A stretch of DNA of 64,000 nt from Syntrophomonas sp. (GCA_016841875.1 JAENYG010000012.1:1-64000), one strand, 5' to 3'. Counted from the stretch's first letter, positions 35,114 through 44,372 are shown. Translations and numbers: made by a program. Notes: generated from the sequence alone by a model not told the origin.

Positions 35114-35418
35114 AGTACCACCGCCTCTTCTATGACGGAGTCACGTATCAGTGGGTGCAGTGATTTTTCAGTTACAATATCCACCCTTCGGCCTAACAAG
35201 TCTTCGAGTTCTAGCTTAACATTTATCAGATCAAATAAACTTCTACCATGAGAAAACTCTACTAGAAAATCGATATCGCTGTTATCATTATCTTCTCCTC
35301 TAGCAACAGAACCAAAAATGCGTACATTGGATGCACCATATGTTTCGGCTATATTAATAATATTATCCTTTTTTAATCGAAGATCATTAAAGATGGAATC
35401 AAAGTTGCTATTTGCCAT
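35110..35418 (-). CDS. mntA: MntA-type minimal nucleotidyltransferase antitoxin
   Basis: A 102-residue MNT protein with the nucleotidyltransferase signature GSx10DxD exactly met: GSVARGEDNDNSDIDFLVEF. A further acidic residue lies on the strand DIVTEKSL. In characterised pairs MntA neutralises HepT by adding AMP groups from ATP to the toxin tyrosine. AAGGAG lies eight bases before the ATG, and the gene overlaps hepT by four bases. A 12-bp inverted repeat over the promoter suggests autoregulation. Confidence 0.93.
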   Translation of the reverse strand: MANSNFDSIFNDLRLKKDNIINIAETYGASNVRIFGSVARGEDNDNSDIDFLVEFSHGRSLFDLINVKLELEDLLGRRVDIVTEKSLHPLIRDSVIEEAVVL

Positions 35419-35431
35419 ACCATCTACTCCT

Positions 35432-35480
35432 TATAATTAAACCTTGGTTTAATTATACCAAATATAGTAAACTGGTAAAC
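35432..35480 (-). promoter_or_regulatory. mntA-hepT promoter with palindromic operator
   Basis: Perfect inverted repeat TATAATTAAACC (35432-35443), two bases, GGTTTAATTATA (35446-35457). On the minus strand its upstream arm contains a TATAAT -10 box (35452-35457), and a weak -35 (GTTTAC, 35475-35480) lies 17 bp further up. The repeat therefore covers the -10 region, 14 bases before the mntA start codon. Confidence 0.65.
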
Positions 35481-35567
35481 TCGAATAGCCTTCCTATCTA
35501 TTTTCATTATAAATATACTCTTAAGAAGAATTTGACTGAGAAAAGCGTTTTATTGGTTTATCTGGCC

Positions 35568-35785
35568 AACATGGCACCAATGACAGGTGGAATAACCTAT
35601 ACTCAAAAATACCGGCTTGTCCTCAGCTTTGGCCCGGGCAAAAGCTTCTTCTCCCCATGGATACCAATCTACGGGGTTATATGCATGCTGCAACAGGTAT
35701 GGAGACTTCTCATGAACTAATCTGTTGGGCTTTTGCTGCATATTTTTGTTCTGCATTTTATCACGCTCTTTTCATCGTTTGATTT
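35568..35785 (-). pseudogene. Duplicated 5' fragment of the YyaL gene
   Basis: The frame from 35756 encodes 62 residues almost identical to the start of YyaL ([20 protein letters not shown] onward, to STCHWCH) and then runs into unrelated sequence (VGQINQ). The DNA matches 34247-34460, including the upstream bases TTTATCACGCTC and TCATCGTTTGATT. The match stops right after the CxxC codons, so this is a remnant of a segmental duplication, not a functional protein. Confidence 0.9.
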
Positions 35786-35968
35786 AAGCATCGAAAGCAC
35801 TCTGCTAGCACCACAATTTGGGTTCGCAGGCTCAAAAGTATAAGGTAGAAACTGCAGAGCAGTTTCTACACACCGCTGCAACGAGGCGGGGGATTAAAAC
35901 CCGCCGCCTGTTTTGTTAATAGAAACCCGACCGCTTAAAGAAGCTGGGGACATCTTTTCGCCTCGTTA
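35786..35968. repeat. Inserted hairpin-rich segment with repeat A fragment
   Basis: Relative to copy A of the duplication this stretch is an insertion between GATT(T)A and ATTAGTGT. It holds a family A fragment (CACCACAATTTGGG, 35809 onward, the complement of 20491-20504) and two hairpins: GTAGAAACTGC/GCAGTTTCTAC with a 3-base loop (35845-35869) and GGCGGG/CCCGCC (35885-35905). Confidence 0.6.
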
Positions 35969-36150
35969 TATTAGTGTCTCCAAAAAGCACTGCGGTATGT
36001 TAATTCAAGCTGATTTTGATTGCAGTATTGACCGCCTGGATATTGCATGCCTGGTCGTCGGTCATACAATCTGCAAATTAATAAAAGCCATAAAGCTCAA
36101 TTCAGAACATTACGGCTCAGATTTTTTTTGATTACTTACCTGCGATAGTG
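35966..36150 (+). pseudogene. Decayed copy B of the unidentified coding sequence
   Basis: It starts TACATT/TATATTAGTGT(C/A)TCCAAAAA as in copy A and then reads IDRLDIACLVVGHTICKLIK in frame, against YTEYLAGHNNIQIIKTAKL in copy A. It ends GSDFF with a stop, where copy A continues. Its similarity to copy A shows that the duplication included this sequence as well as the YyaL 5' end. Confidence 0.5.
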
Positions 36151-36284
36151 TGGATTACATTGCTTGTTTTGGTTGGCAAATCATATTCTAATAAAATTGA
36201 TTGGTTGTTAAGGTAAAAGGGTTTTTCCCGTATCTTCACTTTATTATTATCAGCAATAGACTCTCACCCTGTTTTTTTCCTGCA

Positions 36285-37091
36285 TTATACTTCGCCGTCA
36301 TCTATTTTTTCACCCAGTGTTCTCATATACCTTATGCTAACAATTACAGCAAGTAGGATTACAATTGGTTGAACCACATAATAATACTGAAATACATGAT
36401 AGGGTAATATAGATAACAATGGTGAGAAACCTATACTAATCCAAATTAATGTCACTGCGCCCAAACATGTTAGATACTTGGTTAATTCAATGCCAGGTTG
36501 ATACAACTGCTTTCCTATCTGCCGGTATAAAAAATATAATGCTACTAACGGGAGGATAATGAAATAATAGGGCATATTATTTTCTAGTGAACGCTGTGCC
36601 ACTAATTTGATCATTGAGGAAAATAGATACATAGCTGTAAAAGCAATTCCGCCATACACCCATTTCTTTCTCGATTTCAGTTCTTCTTCACTATCCCTAT
36701 ACTTATATCTGATATATATATCAATTCCCATAGCAATAAATACAATCAGTATATAATGAACGAACATCAGAGGTAAAAACCCTACAACAAAAATTAAAAC
36801 CCACAAAAAAAAATGGTCTATAAGATAGGGGAAAAATGGTACTAGCATAAAATAGAGAACTGCACTCCCAAAGAAGAAATGATAATAGGTTGACATACTA
36901 TACTTGGTTTGAACAAACTGTATCCCGGCAGTAAAAAAATATAGATAAACTAACCCGCCGAACAACCACAAATATATGTATCTGCCTATCTCTGGTCCAT
37001 TAAGCTCCATATGAAATATTATGGCAGCAGGAACAAAAAACACCAGAAACAGAATCGCATCTTTCCTTATTAGCTCAGATTTGCTGCTCAT
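36285..37091 (-). CDS. Polytopic membrane protein of unknown function
   Basis: A 268-residue protein with about eight hydrophobic segments and short basic loops. The first helix follows a SKSELIRKDA lead, and the last ends VSIRYMRTLGEKIDDGEV. No signature residues are recognised. GGGAGGTGAAAGG precedes the ATG. It stands downstream of the VWA protein gene on the same strand but beyond a hairpin, so it is probably a separate unit. Confidence 0.7.
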   Translation of the reverse strand: MSSKSELIRKDAILFLVFFVPAAIIFHMELNGPEIGRYIYLWLFGGLVYLYFFTAGIQFVQTKYSMSTYYHFFFGSAVLYFMLVPFFPYLIDHFFLWVLIFVVGFLPLMFVHYILIVFIAMGIDIYIRYKYRDSEEELKSRKKWVYGGIAFTAMYLFSSMIKLVAQRSLENNMPYYFIILPLVALYFLYRQIGKQLYQPGIELTKYLTCLGAVTLIWISIGFSPLLSILPYHVFQYYYVVQPIVILLAVIVSIRYMRTLGEKIDDGEV

Positions 37092-37155
37092 CCTTTCACC
37101 TCCCTAAATGAGTCGGATAAAAAATAAAACAACAGATTGTTGTAGATTGAGATTA

Positions 37156-37186
37156 AGTAGGAGAGGACTCTCTATCCTCTCCTACT
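37156..37186. terminator. Terminator after the VWA gene
   Basis: AGTAGGAGAGGA and its exact complement (12 bp) with a 7-base loop, between the VWA gene and the membrane protein gene. Confidence 0.7.
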
Positions 37187-37263
37187 CTTAGTCTTTAATG
37201 AAAGTATTCTACAAATATATGGAAAATCCTGCCACTATCATTCGCCCCTTGATGCTCACCATG

Positions 37264-39396
37264 CTAGCAAAAGTCTGCCGCCATCTGTATCATCAACCAG
37301 GCCTGCCCAAAGTGGTCAATGGCATCATCCATATCACCATTTTCAATTGCCAGGGAGGCTTCCTCCATCTCTTCTTCCGCTCGGTCTATGTATATATTAT
37401 ACATCATCAGCTTGAACATATTAGTCGGAGGATTCTGCTGAACTTCATCTAGAGCCGTACTAACCAGCATCTCATCTGCCATAATAAGGTAATCTAGAGT
37501 TGACGACAGTACACTCTGCAATTCATGATTTTCAGTTTCATTAATAGCTGTTAGAAGTGTTTCAGCCGCCATTTGTTCATTTACAAAAACTGAATATCCC
37601 GATGTTTGGTTAAGGTGAACATCATCCAACCAAAATGACTCATTTAAAGATAAGCTTATATAACCTTCAGCTAAAGATATCAATGTTTCCACCTGGGGGT
37701 CATCCATTTGAATTGATTGGAGCTGTGTCAGAGCATGCGTTTTGTATAATTGGGGATTTTGAGGTATGTCTGGTACAACCGTTACTATAACCTCATCGGT
37801 AGCAGAATTTCCAGCCGGGTCATAGACAGTTAAGGTAACTGGGTATACTCCCGGATTTTCATAAATAAATGCACCTATACTATAGTAACCCTCTACTTCA
37901 ATCCCATCGCCAAAATTCCAGGTACAATGATCAAGATCCTGTGAATTAATAGCATCAAACCATACTATTTCTCCCACCGTAACAGTCTGGTCGGGTCCTG
38001 CATCTGCTATCGGTGTTTGAATATCAATAATAAATTCCTTTTCGATGCATTTGCTGCCATAATTACTATCATTGAACCAATACATAATTGAATGTCGTCC
38101 ATCTTCGATTTCATTAGGATTAAGGATATATGTAATATCTATTTCAGTCTCGTCGCTTAATTCATAAGTCTCTACAATACTACCATCTAGAAAAATCGAG
38201 GCCTCGATTAAACCATCCGAATCTTCAGCGTGACCAGTTACAGTAACTGGCGCATCTAATATACTCCCATCTTCAAATGCCTGTATGGTCACCTCTGGAT
38301 TAGAAATTTCGCTGGTATTAAGTGATAGCTGTACTGATTCTCCTTCTGCAGGAACCTCATTTGCTGTTATTATATATTCCCATTCTCCAAACAGGGGCCA
38401 ATCTACTGTATAAGAAACATAGGTTGGACCTTTGACATAGCTGAAATCATGTTCGGGGGAATCAGGATTCAATATGCGTCCATCTGGGCGAATCAGGGTT
38501 AAATCAAAATCGCTCCCACTCCATAGGATATTGAAACGACTGTAAATAGTATTTGGTTCAACATTTACTGAATATTGTACTTCATCTCCCTGCTGCATCG
38601 CTTCGGTTTCATATACGATCTGTTGAGAACCACCGCTAATGTCCTCACTCAATTCCATATAAATGCTTTGGAGTGCATCAGCATTGCTTACAGCATAATA
38701 CCTCCCCCTTGTTTCATCAGCTATTCTTTGTAATAATTCAGTATCTATACCATCTCCCAAACCAACAGTATAAATTCTGATACCGCTTTCTGTACATTGC
38801 AGATGTTCATCTTGATAGGAACTCTCCCCATCAGTGAGAAGTATTATAGCTTTACTAATTTCTGCTATCGTATCTGTATTCAGCTCTTCTTTACCAACCA
38901 AGATTCCTTCACCAATATCAGTACCACCGCTTGAAGTAACCTGATCAACAGCTTGTTTAAGATTATCCCGGTCCTCTTGCCCATTTATTTCCTGGAGCGC
39001 TGCAAAAATATATGCATCATAGGTAAAGCCTATTACTGCTATTTTGTCTCCTTCGGCAGCTAAATCAATAAATTGTTTGGCAGATTGTATGCGTAAATTA
39101 TCTGGGTCATTCCAATCCATGCTGCCACTGCAGTCTATCACCAGTGCTGCATCAACCGACTTTTTAGCCTGTGCCTGAGGAGGATCGATAAAAATGGGAC
39201 TGGTTATCGCTACATCAGAAGTAAGATCATTAAACTCTAGTTTTGCAAATATGTATTTATTTTGTGTCACCGTGTAATCGATAGTAAATGACCCAGATTG
39301 ACTATCTAGCTGATTTAATGTCTCAAATGGCATCACCTTTCCTACAGCATCTACGGCACATTCATATAATGTTATGCTGGTACTTCCGGGTGACAA
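37264..39396 (-). pseudogene. VWA and PKD domain protein, 5' end missing
   Basis: A 710-codon frame. The von Willebrand A domain (about 80-250) has an intact MIDAS: DCSGSMD with Asp88, the Thr in GGTDIGEGI and the Asp in LLTDGESS. Ig-like repeats follow, then a PKD domain (about 485-570, WNFGDGIEVEGYY) and a helical C-terminal part. The protein should be secreted, but no signal peptide is present: the first usable codon is a TTG at 39396 with no ribosome binding site, and immediately upstream the sequence switches to an inverted HepT fragment (from about 39390). I conclude that the gene lost its start through a rearrangement. The rest of the frame is undamaged, so the event is recent. Confidence 0.75.
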
Positions 39397-39495
39397 AAGT
39401 GATGCGGTATATCTAATCCATATACTTGAATGTATAGCTAAAATTGAAGATTATACTAAGTTCGGAAAAAAAGCTTTTATGCAAACAACCTTAAT
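39390..39495 (+). pseudogene. HepT N-terminal fragment, plus strand
   Basis: In plus frame this reads KSDAVYLIHILECIAKIEDY and then TKFGKKAFMQTT, matching the start of the intact HepT (KSDKIYLIHVLECINKIEDY, TKAGKKAFMQTS). It begins GTGACAAAAGTGAT, as at the intact hepT start, and stops matching after about 33 codons. It is oriented opposite to the other HepT genes here. Confidence 0.85.
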
Positions 39496-39519
39496 GCCTG
39501 CTTTTCCCCTGGTCCCAAC

Positions 39520-39590
39520 AAAGCTTAACCTATTTTAGAACATCATGGTTCTCAATCCGATTATTTATCTGTTACCTGCAAGAAGGTTAT
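39520..39590 (+). pseudogene. Decayed copy C of the unidentified coding sequence
   Basis: Bases 39521-39590 carry TTAGAACATCATGGTTCTCA, matching TTAGAACATCACGGCTCTCA of copy A; read in frame, LEHHGSQSDYLSVTC against LEHHGSQFDYLPASQ. It lies between two HepT fragments, just as copy A lies beside the intact hepT. Confidence 0.6.
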
Positions 39591-39607
39591 CCCGTTAGGC
39601 AAGCGTT

Positions 39608-39875
39608 TCAATCGTTCGGATTAATCTCCAAAAGGAAGTCTTTCAGAACTAGCAAATCCTTTGCAACAACTTCCCATACCATATCTATATCAACGCCCAT
39701 ATAATCATAAATCAGAACATTCCTTATCCCCGCAATCTGTCTCCAGGGGATCTTCGACTGGCTTTCTCGAAAACCTGAGGAAAGCTTCATTACAGCTTCC
39801 CCAATGACCTCCAAATTTCTTATTACTGCATCCTGAAGGAAGCTTGTTTGCAAAAGCTTTCTTTCCCGCCTTCAT
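39608..39875 (-). pseudogene. HepT C-terminal fragment with lost active site
   Basis: From about 39875 the minus strand matches hepT from KAGKKAF onward. A two-base deletion (TTTTGCAAAC for TTTTATGCAAAC) shifts the frame and removes the ATG; the remaining frame of 81 codons runs from a TTG. The motif of the intact toxin RDVLIHDY is changed to RNVLIYDY, so the catalytic His is Tyr. The fragment has neither its 5' end nor an antitoxin partner. Confidence 0.88.
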
Positions 39876-40081
39876 AACCCAAATATACCAACTATAGTTT
39901 TGTTAATGATCATTGATATGGACGGCAGTGTGATTCCTGTGGAAATCATAATGCTAAGAATAAAGCCAGCCGACCATAAAACCGTAAAGCATATTAATTC
40001 CCGCCACCATTGTTTTTTAACCAGAGCAGGGATTTGTATTAAGGCCACAATGCCGAACCCCATGATCAATAGGGCAATCAT
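39872..40081 (-). CDS. Small membrane protein at the end of the ger operon
   Basis: A 69-residue protein with two transmembrane helices (about 1-20 and 28-50) and a hydrophobic tail. Its ATG overlaps the stop of gerKB by four bases (ATGA), so it belongs to the operon. Small proteins of this kind are encoded in some germinant receptor operons (the D subunits), which modulate receptor function. Its final codons and stop lie at the junction with the HepT fragment, so the original C terminus may have been a little different. Confidence 0.7.
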   Translation of the reverse strand: MIALLIMGFGIVALIQIPALVKKQWWRELICFTVLWSAGFILSIMISTGITLPSISMIINKTIVGIFGL

Positions 40082-41178
40082 ACCTGGTCACCCCCTGTTT
40101 GAGGTAGCTTGCGCAGTTTGGCTACTACAAGAGTAATAAGCGGAATTCCGATTTGAAAGGGTACTGCATAGATAGGGTAGCCCTTATTGGCGAACTCAAA
40201 CATTTCGAAAGTATTCCCGGCACTCGTCAATGCCAAAATCACCATGAGAATCCCTACCGGAAGAATTATGGGTTGGTAGCTACGCAAATTAAAAACCTGG
40301 GCCAGACCTAAAACCGTTCCATAAAACAGAACCGAGATTTTGATAAACCCCATGGTGATTAAAGTAATGCCAACCACAACCTCGAAACGAGTGAGGATAT
40401 CACCAATGTCGATGACTTGCGCCATAAGGTAGGATGGATAATTGGTAATTACGGCCATTGGTCCTAATACCGCAGCATTTCGGGCTACAGCCATAATTAG
40501 GAAAAATCCCGCTATTAATAAACCCCTGGAAACAGCAGCAGGCCCTTTTTCCGGCTTATCTACAAAAGCTAACACCATTAAAAATGCTACTGTTTCCGCA
40601 AAGGGAAAGCTGGCTGCCCCCTGACTTGCCCATAATAGTTTTTCGCTGGGCACATCCAGAATAGGCATCAAGTCATTGAGGTCAATATGCGGAATTAGTA
40701 GAAGCGTATCTACAGGTATAAGCAAGATGGTAAACGGCACTAGAATTACGCTGCATCTGGCTAATACTTCGATCCCTCTGCCTACGGTCGAGGCACACAC
40801 CAGCATAAGTAAAAGAAAAAGAACTGTTTTCGGAGTATTGGGGTAGATTTCCAATTTAAAAAACCTGGCATAATTGTCTAAAACCAATGCCCCCAGGTGA
40901 AAAAGATACCATATGAACAGAACAGATATGCACTTGCCCAGAATCTTTCCGTAGACAAGAGAATTTATTTCTATAATCGTCTTATATTTAAATTGCCTGG
41001 CCAGGGCAGTAAATATCCAGGCTATTAGTAAACCTTCCATCAAGCCTAAAGCAACCGCAATCCAGGCATCGTGTCCAGCGCCCTGGCCAGGAGAAATAAT
41101 GACGGAAGAACCTAAAACAAAGCCTGTTATTAAAACGCTTAATTGCAAATTAGATATTTTACCTTGCTCTAAAAACAC
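40078..41178 (-). CDS. Spore germination protein, B subunit (GerKB-like)
   Basis: A 366-residue APC-superfamily permease of the endospore GerB family, with ten transmembrane helices. KISNLQLSVLITGFVLGSS at the start and VEIYPNTP-like and GRGIEVLARCSVILVPF segments in the middle are typical. In the inner spore membrane it binds the germinant and works with the A and C subunits to open ion release. It starts 22 bases after gerKC. Confidence 0.93.
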   Translation of the reverse strand: MFLEQGKISNLQLSVLITGFVLGSSVIISPGQGAGHDAWIAVALGLMEGLLIAWIFTALARQFKYKTIIEINSLVYGKILGKCISVLFIWYLFHLGALVLDNYARFFKLEIYPNTPKTVLFLLLMLVCASTVGRGIEVLARCSVILVPFTILLIPVDTLLLIPHIDLNDLMPILDVPSEKLLWASQGAASFPFAETVAFLMVLAFVDKPEKGPAAVSRGLLIAGFFLIMAVARNAAVLGPMAVITNYPSYLMAQVIDIGDILTRFEVVVGITLITMGFIKISVLFYGTVLGLAQVFNLRSYQPIILPVGILMVILALTSAGNTFEMFEFANKGYPIYAVPFQIGIPLITLVVAKLRKLPQTGGDQV

Positions 41179-41200
41179 AGATCACACTCCTGCTCCTACC

Positions 41201-42385
41201 TTAATCCTTTAATAAAGCTTTTCTGATATCCCCGATTTCATTCAAATGAGTTTTTGCCTTTACCACAACTTCAATATTGGGATATATTTCGTCCCACCTC
41301 GATTGAAGATCTTTCCATTCCTTTTTATATTTACGATGAACCGCCTCTCCAAACCCAAAAACATCTGCATCTAGAGCAAAGGATTTTTCGACTGCGGCCA
41401 TAACTTGATTCTCAATCTCTTTAGCCTGCCCCTCTTCTAATTCTTGCAGAATATCCGAAGTCAAATCCTGGTGCCCGGTATACTCAACCAGGTTTGACTC
41501 TTCATCTATTTCAACAGTAATTCTTATTTGATCGCCCTGCAGCTCAGGAACAATTTCACCCTTAGCCCGCACAATTTCCAGACTAGCTTCTGGTATTATT
41601 ACAAACCCTTTTTTTATTTTGTTAATAGTCCACAGAAGTCCACTCGATTCCCGTTCATTTAGCTGTCCAATCATCCTATCCTCTTTAAAAACCGCCGTAC
41701 CCATAACGCGAAGTCTTTTGACTTTTTCACCTTGCGAACTAATCTCCTCAGCTATACCTACAATAGGGGCAATAGGAGCCGTAGTTTTACTCAATAAGCG
41801 TTTTTGAAAATCCAAACGTGTGACTGACGGGTATTTGGAAAATTGCGCTGACAGTTCTATCTCCGCCGCCATTCCGAATGCCTGAATTTTTTCCATGCCA
41901 TCCTGAATTCCAAGAATATCGCTGGCTTTTTTCTCTGAGACTACTATTAAGGCGTTGGGGCGGCTTACCGGATTCCTGGCCTGTGTATCTAGGAAACCGT
42001 AAATCCCCTTTTGTGCTCCATCCTTTCCGAAGACATATACCTGGGTATGCTGATAAAATGGAATACGGCTTCCATGTTGGGTAAACCGGTTTAATACGTC
42101 ATACGGGGATGAACCCGTATCCTGATCGAGTTGAATAGCACGAAGTGCGCTGCCCCCCTTTTGTTCCCCGCCTCCATCCATACCTGATGTACTTTTAATC
42201 TCACTGGGAATAATTGATTGATAGGTCAGCGTGACCTCACCCGTATCCGGATCAAGATCCCAGCCCAGACCTGATACAATTGATATTTTATTCAACTCCT
42301 CACTATCCCAACACCCGGATAAGCACACTAGTATAATCACTAATATAATAGCCAAGTAAATTCTAAAACATGGTTCCCTTTTCAT
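41201..42385 (-). CDS. Spore germination lipoprotein, C subunit (GerKC-like)
   Basis: A 394-residue Ger(x)C lipoprotein. The signal peptide ends in the lipobox LSGC at Cys27, followed by WDSEELNKISIVSGLGWD, the hallmark start of the mature family. The three-domain pattern is visible through FTQHGSRIPFYQHTQVYVFG and the C-terminal AVHRKYKKEWKDLQSRWDEIYP. It attaches to the outer face of the spore inner membrane. Its ATG overlaps the end of gerKA by four bases. Confidence 0.94.
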   Translation of the reverse strand: MKREPCFRIYLAIILVIILVCLSGCWDSEELNKISIVSGLGWDLDPDTGEVTLTYQSIIPSEIKSTSGMDGGGEQKGGSALRAIQLDQDTGSSPYDVLNRFTQHGSRIPFYQHTQVYVFGKDGAQKGIYGFLDTQARNPVSRPNALIVVSEKKASDILGIQDGMEKIQAFGMAAEIELSAQFSKYPSVTRLDFQKRLLSKTTAPIAPIVGIAEEISSQGEKVKRLRVMGTAVFKEDRMIGQLNERESSGLLWTINKIKKGFVIIPEASLEIVRAKGEIVPELQGDQIRITVEIDEESNLVEYTGHQDLTSDILQELEEGQAKEIENQVMAAVEKSFALDADVFGFGEAVHRKYKKEWKDLQSRWDEIYPNIEVVVKAKTHLNEIGDIRKALLKD

Positions 42386-43995
42386 TGATTTCCCCCTTGG
42401 TTAGATTCGGTTTTGGGTACCTGGGGCATTTGATCAGGTCCTTGTCTCTTCTTATCAACCAGGTCTAAAGACTCAGGACGGCTGTCCATTGCCCACAAGG
42501 GTGCTCGCAGAAAAGTATCTTTCAGTCCGCGAATGTTGAGTGGTGCTACAGGAGATAAATAGGGAACCCCCAGGGAACGTAAACCAGCCAGATAGCTGAG
42601 TATTTCCAGCTGAACAATAATCATTCCGAATAGACCCAAAAAGCCTGCCACTATCGTCATTAAAAGGCGCAACAAGGCTCCAATGTCAGCAAAGGGGACA
42701 ACTAAAAAAGAAGCAATAGCCGTGGCTGCGATCACTATTACCATGGGTGCACCTACCAAACCGGCTGATACGGCTGCCTGCCCGATTACCAGGGCACCCA
42801 CAATACTAACTGCCTGACCAAGTGATCGGGGCATCCTAAGGCCCGCCTCCCGCAGGACCTCGAACAGCATCAGCATTAACAGGGCTTCTAATACAACCGG
42901 GAAAGGAAGTCCCTCCCTGGCTCCCGCCACCGAAACCAGCAATGGGGTGGGGAATAATTCCGGGTGAAAAGCTTTTAATGAAACAAAAACACCTGGCAAG
43001 TAGATACTTAGGATAAAACCCAACAATCTAACCCACCGTATTAATGAAGCAAAAAATGGATGGGCATAATAATCCTCCGGGTTTTGAAAACCTTCAATAA
43101 ATAAAAAGGGCATGGTCAGGGCCATCGGAGAACCATCAACCAGAATGGCGGCACGGCCTTCCAGAATTTTAGCCGCCGTGACATCGGGTCGTTCAGTATA
43201 ACCGATGGTAGGGAAAAGGGATATGGGATTGTCTTCAATAAATTGCTCTATATAGCTGCTATCAAGAACGGCATCGGTATCTATTCGTTTTAAACGTTGA
43301 TTGATTTCCTCGATTAGACTATCCGGGGTGATACCCTTGATATAAACAACCGCAACATCTGTTTTTGACCGCTCCCCAATTTGCAGGCTCTGAAATGTTA
43401 AGCGCGGATCCCTAATCTTGCGTCGCAGTAAAGTCGTGTTGGTACGCAGTGTTTCAGTAAAACTGTCTTTTGGACCCCGAATCGACACCTCGTTAGTGGT
43501 TTGTTCAATGCCTCGTGTTTCCCATCCCTTAGCATCAATAAGCAAGGTCTGGTTTACGCCTTCTGCCAATATTGCGGTATGGCCTTTCAGAACGTCGGAA
43601 ATAACCCTGTCAATATCCTCTGTACCAGTTATTTGCCCCACGGTTAACACGCTTGATTTAATAAAATCGATTAGGCTAGCGTGGTTTTGCCTAATATGGT
43701 CCTTAATTAATTGCAGGTTAAACATCAATGGCTGCAGGATATCCCGATTTAGCAAATTCCTATCGACCAGACCATCAATATAAATAACGGCTGCATCAAC
43801 GTTTGAATCTGAGCTAATTTTCATTTCACGAATAATTACATCACTGCTTTGACCAAGGGCCTCTCTAAGAATCTGAAGGTTCCCCTCCAAATTCTTGGAA
43901 AGGTAGACCGGGGAACGCTCTGGGTTTGTTTGAGTTTGATCTTTGCTGCTTAATATCTGCCAACGGCGCAATTTTCTTGATAACAACCTGAACAC
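42382..43995 (-). CDS. Spore germination protein, A subunit (GerKA-like)
   Basis: A protein of about 537 residues of the GerA family. A hydrophilic N-terminal half (to about 300) carries DVIIREMKISSDSNVDAAVIYIDGLVD and RIRDPRLTFQS-like segments, then EGRAAILVDGSPMALTMPFLFIEGFQNPEDYY leads to five C-terminal membrane helices. The first gene of gerKA-KC-KB and the small protein. The GTG at 43995 has AGAGAGG nine bases upstream; an in-frame TTG at 44004 directly abuts that site and is less likely. GerA subunits assemble with B and C in spores; the germinant cannot be predicted. Confidence 0.94.
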   Translation of the reverse strand: MFRLLSRKLRRWQILSSKDQTQTNPERSPVYLSKNLEGNLQILREALGQSSDVIIREMKISSDSNVDAAVIYIDGLVDRNLLNRDILQPLMFNLQLIKDHIRQNHASLIDFIKSSVLTVGQITGTEDIDRVISDVLKGHTAILAEGVNQTLLIDAKGWETRGIEQTTNEVSIRGPKDSFTETLRTNTTLLRRKIRDPRLTFQSLQIGERSKTDVAVVYIKGITPDSLIEEINQRLKRIDTDAVLDSSYIEQFIEDNPISLFPTIGYTERPDVTAAKILEGRAAILVDGSPMALTMPFLFIEGFQNPEDYYAHPFFASLIRWVRLLGFILSIYLPGVFVSLKAFHPELFPTPLLVSVAGAREGLPFPVVLEALLMLMLFEVLREAGLRMPRSLGQAVSIVGALVIGQAAVSAGLVGAPMVIVIAATAIASFLVVPFADIGALLRLLMTIVAGFLGLFGMIIVQLEILSYLAGLRSLGVPYLSPVAPLNIRGLKDTFLRAPLWAMDSRPESLDLVDKKRQGPDQMPQVPKTESNQGGNQ

Positions 43996-44372
43996 AATTA
44001 TCAACCTCTCTTAAAGAAGTTAAATTCTTTTGGATATAATTGTCGATACGTAAATCTAATTCCAATTTGATATATCTTTCCCGCATAAGGAATCGGTATG
44101 CAAAAGACCTTAGCTATATCTTGGGCAGGATAACTAAAGCATTTTCGGTCATATAATGAATGTGTTAGGCAAGCAGAAAATGAAACAAACGCAATAATAA
44201 GTGCAGCATCCTAAATAAGTACCCGAATAATTTTTTATCAACCAGTGATTTGTCTATAAGATATATTCGGACCAGTGATCCTGGGATACAAAAAAACCAC
44301 AATCCGGTTTTATTTTTAAAATGATTAATACTGGGCTGTTATGGTTATAACTAGCTTTAATAATGGATAATC

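Noticed and set aside
35841-35910. CRISPR-like short repeats
   Set aside because: The two hairpins have different sequences and there are no regularly spaced repeats or cas genes anywhere in the window.
44040-44110. Sigma-G type promoter ahead of the ger operon (TGCATA, then a weak -10)
   Set aside because: A forespore promoter is expected, but the -10 match is poor and the spacing uncertain, so I did not list it as a feature.
44285-44320. Terminator-like AAAACC/GGTTTT hairpin upstream of znuA
   Set aside because: The stem is only six bases and no plus-strand gene lies upstream to be terminated; it may be chance in A/T-rich sequence.
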